Assembly: GCA_012520835.1 (NCBI GenBank) | Contig: JAAYNN010000046.1 | Location: 1 to 19,184, forward strand | DNA: 19,184 bases | Direction of reading: 5' to 3' | Source: Dehalococcoidales bacterium | GTDB lineage: Bacteria > Chloroflexota > Dehalococcoidia > Dehalococcoidales > UBA5627 | In this document: positions 6,731 to 13,030 of the stretch, piece by piece | Layout: every line of letters starts with the position of its first letter | Numbering within the stretch: the stretch's first letter is position 1 | Notes under the pieces: generated by a model | What the model saw: only the letters and a program-made list of their open reading frames with translations | The model's database searches: none | Told to the model about the DNA's origin: nothing | Position numbers and translations under genes: made by a program

Positions 6731-7558
6731 TTATTTACCTCGACGTTTAACAATCATCTTATCAGAAGATTTGGCTTTCCTGGTTCTGTAACCCAGAGCC
6801 GGTTTACCCCAGGGAGTCTTCGGACCGGGCATGCCGATAGGCGATTTGCCTTCACCGCCGCCATGCGGATGGTCACGCGGACTCATAACCGAACCCCTGA
6901 CACTCGGGCGCCAGCCCATCAGGCGTTTCCTGCCCGCTTTGCCCAGTTTAATGTTCTGATGCTCTATATTACCGACCTGTCCGATGGTTGCCATGCAATC
7001 ACTGCTGACACGGCGCATTTCACCGGAAGGCAAACGCAATAGAGTATAGTCCCCTTCTTTTGCCATAAGCTGGGCTGCCGCTCCGGCGCTGCGTACCATT
7101 TTGGCACCTCCGCCGGCTACCATTTCAATGTTATGAACCATGGTGCCGCCCGGCATAAATTTAAGCGGCATGGCATTACCCGGCTTGAACTCGGCGCCTT
7201 CACCAGTGTTGATGACATCGTTGACGCCAAGACCGGTGGGGGCAAGGATATACCTCTTTTCGCCATCCGCATAAAATATCAATGCCAAATAAGCCGAACG
7301 ACCCGGATCGTATTCAATAGCAGCTACTCTGCCGGGTATTCCGATTTTATCTCTTTTGAAATCGACAATGCGGATACGTCGCTTTGCGCCGCCGCCGCGA
7401 TGTCTGACAGTTATTTTTCCCTGGTTATTTCTTCCTCCACTCCTCTTCACGGACAATAACAGCGACTTTTCGGGCCTGCTCTTGGTAATTTCCTCAAAGC
7501 TGGCTCCGGTCATGTTGCGTCTGCCCGGGGAAGTTGGATTATATGATTTAAGTGCCAC
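6731..7558 (-). CDS. rplB: 50S ribosomal protein L2
   Basis: L2 is essential for subunit association and peptidyl-transferase function. The 275-residue length is standard. Signatures are MALKSYNPTSPGRRNMTG, the RNA-binding RGGGAKRRIRIVDFKRDK part, VHNIEMVAGGGAKMVRSAGA, and the C-terminal MSPRDHPHGGGEGKSPIG, which contains the conserved histidine close to the catalytic centre. Translation starts at GTG 7556-7558, with AAGGAG nine bases before it. The gene lies 13 bases after rplW. Confidence 0.98.
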   Translation of the reverse strand: MALKSYNPTSPGRRNMTGASFEEITKSRPEKSLLLSVKRSGGRNNQGKITVRHRGGGAKRRIRIVDFKRDKIGIPGRVAAIEYDPGRSAYLALIFYADGEKRYILAPTGLGVNDVINTGEGAEFKPGNAMPLKFMPGGTMVHNIEMVAGGGAKMVRSAGAAAQLMAKEGDYTLLRLPSGEMRRVSSDCMATIGQVGNIEHQNIKLGKAGRKRLMGWRPSVRGSVMSPRDHPHGGGEGKSPIGMPGPKTPWGKPALGYRTRKAKSSDKMIVKRRGK

Positions 7559-7571
7559 TTATATAATCTCC

Positions 7572-7856
7572 TTAAACACCTTCGAATAGTTCTATCTTAT
7601 CACCGGGCTGAAGAGTAACGATAGCTTTCTTCCAGGCAGGTTCGGTAACGATGCGATTGCCCATTCTTCTCAGCCTGCCGGATACCCTTATTATGTTTAC
7701 AGATACAACCTTAACTTTGAAGGCGGCTTCGACAGCCTGCTTAATCTGCGGTTTGGTAGCTTTATAGGCTACTTTAAAAACATACTTGCCTTCAGCCTGT
7801 AATATCGTGCCTTTTTCAGTTATCACCGGTTCACGTAATACCTCGTATAAATGCAT
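7572..7856 (-). CDS. rplW: 50S ribosomal protein L23
   Basis: L23 sits at the exit of the peptide tunnel and is the docking site for trigger factor and SRP. With the chosen start it is 94 residues: MHLYEVLREPVITEKGT, then YVFKVAYKATKPQIKQAVE and the loop VVSVNIIRVSGRLRRMG. A longer reading that begins at 7880 is unlikely because those bases code for the end of L4 and contain the GGAGG that serves the ATG at 7854-7856. The gap to rplD is two bases. All features are ordinary for the family. Confidence 0.95.
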   Translation of the reverse strand: MHLYEVLREPVITEKGTILQAEGKYVFKVAYKATKPQIKQAVEAAFKVKVVSVNIIRVSGRLRRMGNRIVTEPAWKKAIVTLQPGDKIELFEGV

Positions 7857-7858
7857 GC

Positions 7859-8491
7859 TTATTCGCCCTCCTTGCCCCATAACTGCTCAACCTGGCGGAT
7901 AGCCGCTTCGGTCAGTAACAGTATTTTGTGGGAAGTCATATCGACAACATTCAAAAGATTGGCGGGCACCATTTTAACATCGGGAATATTGCGCGCCGAT
8001 TTAATAACATTTAAATTCATTTCACTGGTAGCAACCAGAGCCGATTTATTGATATTTAAAGCGGATAATACCTTTGCCATTTCCCTGGTTTTCGGCTCGG
8101 CGAAATCAAGTGTCTCCAGAACAATCAGTTCGTTTTCCTTGAGTTTAGCCGAGAGCACACTCCTGATAGCCAGTCGGCGCATTTTCTTCGGCATGGCCTG
8201 CCGGTAGCTCCTCGGTTTCGGCCCGAACATTGTGCCGCCTCCGCGACGCAGCGGTGACCTGACATCGCCGGCACGAGCGCTACCCGTATGTTTCTGGCGA
8301 TAGAGCTTCCTGGTGCTTCCGGCTACCTCACCGCGCGTTTTAGTACACGCCGTACCCTGACGGGCATTGGCCAACTGCCTGACAACAGCCTGATGCACTA
8401 CTGCCTCGTTAAAAGGCACTGAAAAAACATCATCGCTGACATCGATTTGTTTAATTATTTCCCCTGCCATACTGTAAACTGGAATCTGCAT
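7859..8491 (-). CDS. rplD: 50S ribosomal protein L4
   Basis: L4 lines the exit tunnel with its extended loop and in E. coli represses the S10 operon. The 210 residues include the conserved NEAVVHQAVVRQLANARQGT, the loop KLYRQKHTGSARAGDVRSP, and RRGGGTMFGPKPRSYRQ with MPKKMRRLAIRSVLSAKL. The ATG at 8489-8491 is three bases after rplC, with AGGGAAA upstream. Because fusA runs directly into rpsJ here with only 22 bases between, there is no room for the classical L4-binding S10 leader found in E. coli. Confidence 0.97.
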   Translation of the reverse strand: MQIPVYSMAGEIIKQIDVSDDVFSVPFNEAVVHQAVVRQLANARQGTACTKTRGEVAGSTRKLYRQKHTGSARAGDVRSPLRRGGGTMFGPKPRSYRQAMPKKMRRLAIRSVLSAKLKENELIVLETLDFAEPKTREMAKVLSALNINKSALVATSEMNLNVIKSARNIPDVKMVPANLLNVVDMTSHKILLLTEAAIRQVEQLWGKEGE

Positions 8492-8494
8492 ATC

Positions 8495-9112
8495 TTATTT
8501 CCCTGATTTCCCTATAAGTATTATTCCATTATTCGCACCGGGAACAGCACCCCTGACAACCAGAATATTGCGTTCGGCGTCGGCTTTGACAACCACCAGA
8601 TTACGAGCCGTAACCCTTTGATTCCCCATACGCCCTGCCATGCGCATACCTTTTCTCACTTTTCCCGGAGTAGTACCAGCCCCGATAGCACCGGGCGCCC
8701 TCCACCTGTCGGATTGGCCGTGAGTCTTGGGGCCGCCATGAAACCCATGGCGTTTCATAACACCGGCAAAACCCTTGCCCTTGGATATTCCGGTGACATC
8801 TACGATATCTCCCGGTTGGAATATGCTGACATCGACTTTATCGCCGACGTTGATGCCCTCGATATCATCCATTCTGAATTCCCGAAGGCAGTCAAACTCA
8901 CCGGTTCCCTTAAGATGTCCCTTAGCAGGAGAAGTCAGTTTTTTCGCCTTTCCGTATCCAAGCTGGACGGCATTATAGCCTTCCTTGGCGGTGGTTTTTA
9001 TCTGCACCACAGCACAGGGACTGGCATCGATAACGGTAACCGCCTCGGCTACTCCGTCTTCCCTGAACAGCTGGGTCATCCCTAATTTGCGTCCGATAAT
9101 TCCATCAATCAT
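8495..9112 (-). CDS. rplC: 50S ribosomal protein L3
   Basis: L3 is an early assembly protein whose loops approach the peptidyl-transferase centre. The 205 residues begin MIDGIIGRKLGMTQLF and contain VTGISKGKGFAGVMKRHGF, then HGQSDRWRAPGAIGAGTTPG (with the glutamine methylated in many bacteria) and KGMRMAGRMGNQRVTARNL. The length matches the family. The gene starts at ATG 9110-9112, 13 bases after rpsJ. The loop region that bears linezolid- and tiamulin-resistance changes looks unremarkable as far as can be judged by eye. Confidence 0.97.
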   Translation of the reverse strand: MIDGIIGRKLGMTQLFREDGVAEAVTVIDASPCAVVQIKTTAKEGYNAVQLGYGKAKKLTSPAKGHLKGTGEFDCLREFRMDDIEGINVGDKVDVSIFQPGDIVDVTGISKGKGFAGVMKRHGFHGGPKTHGQSDRWRAPGAIGAGTTPGKVRKGMRMAGRMGNQRVTARNLVVVKADAERNILVVRGAVPGANNGIILIGKSGK

Positions 9113-9125
9113 AATTATTACTCTT

Positions 9126-9434
9126 CTACAATTTAATATCGATAGAAACGCCTGACGGTAAATTTAAATTTGTCAGAGCATCTATGGTCTTGGAGGTGGT
9201 TTCGACTATGTCTATCAATCTCTTGTGAGTTCTCATTTCAAAGGCTTCCTGCGAATCCTTGTCGATAAAAGACGAGCGGATAACAGAAAACCTTTTGATT
9301 CTCGTAGGCAGAGGAACCGGCCCGACGGTTACTGCCCCGGTTCTCTCCAGGGCGCCGACGATCTGTTGCGCTGCCTGATCCAGTATTTTATGATCGAAAC
9401 CCTTCAGCTTAATTCTAATTTTCTGTTTTGCCAT
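9126..9434 (-). CDS. rpsJ: 30S ribosomal protein S10
   Basis: S10 is a head protein of the small subunit and, as NusE, also part of transcription antitermination complexes. The 102 residues show RIKLKGFDHKILDQAAQQIV, then GPVPLPTRIKRFSVIRSSF, DKDSQEAFEMRTHKRLIDI and the terminal NLPSGVSIDIKL, all diagnostic. In most bacteria rpsJ follows tuf; here it follows fusA by 22 bases with GGAG about ten bases before the ATG. No promoter or terminator is visible in front of it, implying one transcript from rpsL onward. Confidence 0.97.
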   Translation of the reverse strand: MAKQKIRIKLKGFDHKILDQAAQQIVGALERTGAVTVGPVPLPTRIKRFSVIRSSFIDKDSQEAFEMRTHKRLIDIVETTSKTIDALTNLNLPSGVSIDIKL

Positions 9435-9456
9435 TTATATTTTGCTCCAGATCTAG

Positions 9457-11541
9457 CTAACTTTCTCCGGCGAGTTTAGATTTTAACTCGCTGGCTAATT
9501 GAGCCGGCATCTCCTGATACCGGTAGAATTCCATTGAATGAGTCGCCCTGCCCTGTGTCATTGACCTGAGGCTGGTAGTATAACCGAATACCTCTGACAG
9601 AGGAACATGGCTGCGAACGGTCATGGTATCCCCGAATGTCTCGATATTTTCCACGTTACCCCTGCGCGAATTGATATCCCCGATGATATCGCCGAGGTAA
9701 TGCCCGGGAGTAACCACTTCCAATTTCATTAAGGGTTCCAGTATTATCGGATTGCCCTTTTTAATACCATCTTTGAAAGCCATGGAACCGGCCATCTTGA
9801 AAGCCATTTCGGAAGAATCCACCTCGTGGTAACTGCCGTCATACAGCGTTACCTTGACATCGATGACCGGATAACCAGCCACTCCGCCGGTTTCAACAGC
9901 TTCACGAATGCCCTGTTCGGCGGCTACAATAAATGACTTCGATAACACGCCGCCTTTAATGGTATCCATAAACTGGAATCCGGCGCCGCGTTCCAGCGGC
10001 TCCATCTCAATACGTACATGTCCGTATTGGCCATGACCGCCGGACTGCCTGACGAACTTGCCTTCCGCCTTAACAGGCGCAGAAATAGTTTCCTTGTAGG
10101 CAACTCTCGGCTGCCCGACCTGGGCTTCAACTTTATACTCGCTCAATAAACGGCTGACAATAACCTCCAGGTGGAGTTCTCCCATGCCGGAAATTATCGT
10201 CTGCCCGGTTTCTTCATCGTATTTAACCTTAAAAGTAGGGTCTTCCTCTGCCATCTTCTGTAATGCTTCGCCCAATTTATCCCTGTCAGCCCTTGTTTTG
10301 GGCTCGATGGCAATCGAGATTACCGGAATCGGGAATTTAATGGTTTCCAGCAAAACCTGATTTGTCATATCGCTCAGGGTATCACCGGTAAAGGTATCTT
10401 TGAGCCCCATAGCGGCCACAATAGTCCCTGTATCCGTCTCGTCAATTTCTTCGTGCCGGTTGGCATGCATTATCAACAGGCGTCCGATACGCTCTTTATT
10501 GCCGCGTGTTGAGTTGTAAACCTGTGCTCCCGCTTTTATCTTGCCGGAATAAACCCGCAGGTAAACCAGTCGTCCGACAAAAGGATCGGCTACAACCTTA
10601 AAAGCCAGCGCCGAAAACGGCGCGTTATCATCTACAGGACAAATCACTTCCTCGCCTGTCGATGGTTTTTTACCGGCTACAGGCGGCATATCCAGAGGAG
10701 ATGGCAAATAGGCCTGTACAGCGTCTAAGAGTAATGTAACACCTTTATTTTTTAAAGCGCTGCCGCATAAAATCGGAATCGCTTTATTTGCCAGCGTCAC
10801 TCTTCTGATAGCGGCCTTGATATCCGAGCCCGAAATTTCAGCTCCATCCAGATATAAGTTCATTATATTATCGTCGAATTCGGAAAGCCCTTCTATCAAT
10901 TCATGCCGGTATCTTTCAAGGTGTGTTTTCTCGTTTTCAGGAATTTCTACTTCCTGAGGTTCATCGTCGGCCTTGCCGCTCATGAACCAGGCCTTGCCTT
11001 CAATAACATCGATAACACCTTTAAAGGTGTCCTCTTTGCCCATCGGCAATTGTATCACAAGGGGCCTGGCTTTCAGCCGGTCCTTAATCATTGAGACACA
11101 GCGCTCAAAGTTTGCCCCGATTCTATCCATTTTATTAACGAAACAGACCCTGGGGACATGATACCTGTCTGCCTGTCTCCAGACTGTTTCGGATTGAGCC
11201 TCGACTCCGGCCACACCGTCGAAGACCACTACACCGCCATCGAGCACCCTGAGACTGCGCTCCACTTCAGCTGTGAAATCGACATGCCCCGGAGTATCGA
11301 TAATATTGATACGAATATCCTTCCAGTGGCAGGTAGTGGCAGCAGAGGTAATGGTAATACCCCTGGCACGTTCCTGTTCCATCCAATCCATCACGGCAGT
11401 CCCCTCGTGGGTTTCGCCGATTTTATAAGTCTTATGAGTAAAATAGAGTATCCTCTCGGTGACGGTGGTTTTACCGGCATCGATATGGGCTATAATCCCT
11501 ATATTACGTATTTTATCTAAAGGAAAACTTCTGGAAGACAT
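9457..11541 (-). CDS. fusA: Translation elongation factor G
   Basis: EF-G is the GTPase that drives translocation and, with RRF, ribosome recycling. From the ATG at 11539-11541 it is 694 residues, the family's normal size. The G domain shows P-loop AHIDAGKTT (18-26), switch I with RGITITSAATT, DTPGHVDF (82-89) and NKMD (136-139). Domains II-V follow, with GMGELHLEVI, GGHGQYGHVRIEMEP and the C-terminal LRSMTQGRATHSMEF. The frame stays open for 36 codons upstream, to a TTG inside rpsG, but that stretch is low-complexity and unlike EF-G; AAGGA precedes the chosen ATG. The 88-base gap to rpsG is the longest inside the cluster. Confidence 0.97.
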   Translation of the reverse strand: MSSRSFPLDKIRNIGIIAHIDAGKTTVTERILYFTHKTYKIGETHEGTAVMDWMEQERARGITITSAATTCHWKDIRINIIDTPGHVDFTAEVERSLRVLDGGVVVFDGVAGVEAQSETVWRQADRYHVPRVCFVNKMDRIGANFERCVSMIKDRLKARPLVIQLPMGKEDTFKGVIDVIEGKAWFMSGKADDEPQEVEIPENEKTHLERYRHELIEGLSEFDDNIMNLYLDGAEISGSDIKAAIRRVTLANKAIPILCGSALKNKGVTLLLDAVQAYLPSPLDMPPVAGKKPSTGEEVICPVDDNAPFSALAFKVVADPFVGRLVYLRVYSGKIKAGAQVYNSTRGNKERIGRLLIMHANRHEEIDETDTGTIVAAMGLKDTFTGDTLSDMTNQVLLETIKFPIPVISIAIEPKTRADRDKLGEALQKMAEEDPTFKVKYDEETGQTIISGMGELHLEVIVSRLLSEYKVEAQVGQPRVAYKETISAPVKAEGKFVRQSGGHGQYGHVRIEMEPLERGAGFQFMDTIKGGVLSKSFIVAAEQGIREAVETGGVAGYPVIDVKVTLYDGSYHEVDSSEMAFKMAGSMAFKDGIKKGNPIILEPLMKLEVVTPGHYLGDIIGDINSRRGNVENIETFGDTMTVRSHVPLSEVFGYTTSLRSMTQGRATHSMEFYRYQEMPAQLASELKSKLAGES

Positions 11542-11629
11542 GCCTGTGGTTCCTTTTTTTTGTTCCGTTGTCGTCTGTTCTTTATTTATTTCTTCTTTGT
11601 TACCTGCTGTGGTTGCAATCCCCAAATCA

Positions 11630-12100
11630 TCACCATCTGTAATGAGCAAAAGCCCTGTTGGCTTCCGCCATCTTATGTGTATCTTCTCTCTTCTTTACAG
11701 CGGCGCCCTGCCCTTTCGAGGCATCTATAAGTTCCGCTGCCAGTTTTTCGGCCATCGATTTGCCGGACCTTGCCCTGGCTGACTTTAATATCCACCTGAT
11801 AGCAAGAGCCGTATTGCGGCCGGGGCGGACTTCCACCGGAACCTGGTAGGTAGCACCGCCGACACGGCGAGGCTTTACCTCCAGTAACGGCGTAGCATTG
11901 CGAAGACCCATTTCCATAACGGAAACAGGTTCCTTGCCCTCACGCTCGCTTATAATATCAAGCGCATCATAAACCACCCGCTCAGCGATAGTTTTTTTGC
12001 CGCCGATCATTACCTTATTTACCAGCCTGCTTATCATTACGTTGTTAAACTTGGAATCAGGCTGAACTTCTTTTCTCTTAACAATTGCCCGCCTTGGCAT
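11630..12100 (-). CDS. rpsG: 30S ribosomal protein S7
   Basis: S7 nucleates assembly of the 16S 3' domain and lies at the E site. The 156 residues start MPRRAIVKRKEVQPDSKF and include LVNKVMIGGKKTIAERVVYD, KPRRVGGATYQVPVEVRP, RRWIL-like ALAIRWILKSARARSG and the C-terminal EDTHKMAEANRAFAHYRW, which is the standard end. The ATG at 12098-12100 has a strong AGGAGG six to seven bases upstream. It is 12 bases after rpsL. In E. coli S7 represses the str message in the rpsL-rpsG gap; a 12-base gap is too short to hold such a site. Confidence 0.98.
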   Translation of the reverse strand: MPRRAIVKRKEVQPDSKFNNVMISRLVNKVMIGGKKTIAERVVYDALDIISEREGKEPVSVMEMGLRNATPLLEVKPRRVGGATYQVPVEVRPGRNTALAIRWILKSARARSGKSMAEKLAAELIDASKGQGAAVKKREDTHKMAEANRAFAHYRW

Positions 12101-12112
12101 GTTTCCTCCTAA

Positions 12113-12541
12113 TTAGGCTCCCTTAGCTTTCTTTTCCCGCTTGCTGCCGTATTTGCTGCGGCCCTGTTTGCGGTTAGCTACGCCGCTGGTATCCAACGTC
12201 CCTCTAACAATATGATAGCGGACACCGGGTAAATCCGGAACGCGTCCGCCACGAATAAGTACTACAGAATGCTCTTGCAGCTCATGACCCTCGCCGGGAA
12301 TATAAGCTGTGACTTCCATATGATTGGAAAGCCTTACTCTGGCAATTTTGCGTAAAGCAGAATTCGGTTTTTTAGGAGTAGTGGTTTTAACCTGAACGCA
12401 AACACCGCGTTTCTGAGGAGAACCTTTCCCCTTAACCATCCTGTTCTTCAATGAATTATAGGTATATCTAAGAGCCGGTGTCTTGGTCTTCTTAGTACCC
12501 TTTACGCGTCCTTTTCTTACTAACTGATTTACTGTGGGCAA
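12113..12541 (-). CDS. rpsL: 30S ribosomal protein S12 (proline at the streptomycin-site lysine)
   Basis: S12 is the decoding-centre protein that monitors codon-anticodon pairing. I place the start at TTG 12539-12541: it gives MPTVNQLVRKGR, the canonical N-terminus, and AAGGGGG lies five bases upstream, whereas the longer TTG at 12559 would put that ribosome-binding site inside the gene. The product is 142 residues, with an insert of about 14 residues (around 25-40) relative to E. coli, as in Gram-positive S12. TTTPKKPNSALRK keeps the first streptomycin-site lysine, but GGRVPDLPGVRYH has Pro102 where E. coli has Lys87/88. First gene of the cluster. Confidence 0.96.
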   Translation of the reverse strand: MPTVNQLVRKGRVKGTKKTKTPALRYTYNSLKNRMVKGKGSPQKRGVCVQVKTTTPKKPNSALRKIARVRLSNHMEVTAYIPGEGHELQEHSVVLIRGGRVPDLPGVRYHIVRGTLDTSGVANRKQGRSKYGSKREKKAKGA

Positions 12542-12567
12542 CTTTTCCCCCTTAGCCAAACAATTTC

Positions 12568-12594
12568 AAAGGATGAGCTTTTGGCTCATCCTTT
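12568..12594 (-). promoter_or_regulatory. Perfect 11-bp hairpin in the rpsL 5' leader
   Basis: On the minus strand AAAGGATGAGC, a five-base loop CAAAA, and GCTCATCCTTT form an uninterrupted stem, ending about 27 bases before the rpsL TTG and about 17 bases before its ribosome-binding site. The bases after it (GAAATTG) are not U-rich, so it is not a good intrinsic terminator. It may stabilise the 5' end of the message or be a ribosomal-protein or attenuation target; the role is inferred only from its position. Confidence 0.6.
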
Positions 12595-12666
12595 ACTCGC
12601 CAATCGAATCGGCCAGAAATCTATCCAGCCAATTACAAATGCTGAGGTGGCTAGCAACAGCACTTA

Positions 12667-12696
12667 AGTCTAACACAGGAATGAACCCTGTGTCAA
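12667..12696 (-). promoter_or_regulatory. Predicted promoter for the rpsL-fusA-ribosomal protein cluster
   Basis: The minus strand has a perfect TTGACA at 12696-12691, an 18-base spacer and TAGACT at 12672-12667 with TG one base upstream (extended -10, TGTTAGACT). The predicted start is near 12660, giving a leader of about 119 bases before rpsL. An AT-rich tract at 12711-12731 lies upstream and might act as an UP element. The -10 matches consensus at four of six positions. This is the only good candidate seen between rpsL and the divergent aro promoter. Confidence 0.62.
12673..12693. promoter_or_regulatory. Inverted repeat in the rpsL promoter spacer (possible operator)
   Basis: ACACAGG (12673-12679) and CCTGTGT (12687-12693) are perfect inverted 7-bp arms around a seven-base centre. 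The dyad fills the spacer and runs into the -35 hexamer of the predicted rpsL promoter, where a bound repressor would block RNA polymerase. It could be a fortuitous palindrome; no second copy is seen near the aro promoter. Confidence 0.45.
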
Positions 12697-12759
12697 TAAC
12701 CTTGAGCTCGTAAATTTTTATAAATAATTATCAGACATCATAGCAGAAAATATCCTTCC

Positions 12760-12788
12760 TTGACAAATGTTTTTTGCAGTGTTATATT
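12760..12788 (+). promoter_or_regulatory. Predicted sigma-70 type promoter of the aro operon
   Basis: A perfect TTGACA at 12760-12765, a 17-base spacer, and TATATT at 12783-12788 preceded by TG in the extended -10 position (TGTTATATT). The start of transcription should lie near 12795, about 28 bases before the leader ORF and about 236 bases before the first enzyme gene. It is among the best promoter matches one could expect and is divergent from the rpsL promoter, with the two -35 boxes about 63 bases apart. Confidence 0.82.
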
Positions 12789-12822
12789 TCCCATAGATAA
12801 ATTCGTAAAGCAGAATAAAACT

Positions 12823-12906
12823 ATGTTCAATAAGAATACCTCCGCTTACTATACATATTATTATATGTTTATCTGGTGCCGAAAGGGCACCCGGGGGGGT
12901 ATTTGA
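12823..12906 (+). CDS. Aromatic-rich leader peptide of the aro operon attenuator
   Basis: A 27-codon ORF starts 28 bases after the predicted transcription start and ends at TGA 12904-12906. Of its first 18 residues eight are aromatic: Phe2, Tyr9, Tyr10, Tyr12, Tyr13, Tyr14, Phe16 and Trp18, read as AYYTYYYMFIW in the core. All three aromatic end products of the downstream pathway are represented, and the peptide sits between promoter and terminator, which is the mark of a ribosome-sensing attenuator. A ribosome stalled at these codons (12847-12876) would leave the downstream G-run 12891-12900 free; one that reaches the stop would cover it. The ribosome-binding site is weak (AAAG or GCAGA upstream only), which is the main argument against efficient translation. 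No family name is known to me. Confidence 0.8.
   Translation: MFNKNTSAYYTYYYMFIWCRKGTRGGI
12875..12900 (+). promoter_or_regulatory. Leader hairpin and antiterminator-forming G-run
   Basis: GGUGCC (12875-12880) and GGCACC (12886-12891) form a six-pair stem with a GAAAG loop that starts inside the Trp codon of the leader ORF. Immediately after it, CCGGGGGGGU (12891-12900) can pair over ten contiguous bases, two of them G-U, with AUCCUCCCGG at 12947-12956, the 5' arm of the terminator, and can extend with UUU:AAA after a bulged A. The antiterminator and terminator are therefore mutually exclusive. Pairings were derived by hand, without energy calculations. Confidence 0.7.
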
Positions 12907-12941
12907 TTGTTCTGCTAAACCAAGAATTCATAAGTAAATCT

Positions 12942-12970
12942 AAAAAATCCTCCCGGCGGGAGGATTTTTT
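12942..12970 (+). terminator. Intrinsic terminator (attenuator) before the aro structural genes
   Basis: AAAAAATCCTCCC, a GGC loop, and GGGAGGATTTTTT form a perfect 13-bp stem, seven pairs of which are strong, with a run of six T at its 3' side. It lies 60 bases before the first enzyme gene and 147 bases after the predicted promoter start, with no complete enzyme gene in between. It can only work as an attenuator of the operon. The A6/T6 symmetry makes it potentially bidirectional, but no converging gene needs it. Confidence 0.9.
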
Positions 12971-13030
12971 ATTATGTAGTATGGATTTAATCCGCTGATA
13001 GATATAGAATAGACAGGGGGAACAACGGAC

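Noticed and set aside
7857..7880. Longer rplW start at ATG 7880
   Set aside because: These bases encode the end of rplD and contain the GGAGG for the ATG at 7856.
11542..11649. A 36-residue N-terminal extension of EF-G starting from TTG inside rpsG
   Set aside because: The extension is low-complexity, not found in typical EF-G, and a ribosome-binding site fits the ATG at 11541.
12542..12559. Longer rpsL start at TTG 12559
   Set aside because: It would place the AAGGGGG ribosome-binding site within the coding region; the TTG at 12541 gives the canonical MPTVNQLV start.
12875..12970. T-box riboswitch in the aro leader
   Set aside because: The conserved T-box bulge sequence (AGGGUGGNACCGCG) is absent, and the aromatic-codon ORF explains the structure better.
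12995..13016. TRAP-like array of UAG triplets before aroF (GATAGATATAGAATAGACAG)
   Set aside because: Only three UAG triplets are present, far fewer than the roughly eleven needed, and they lie after the terminator.
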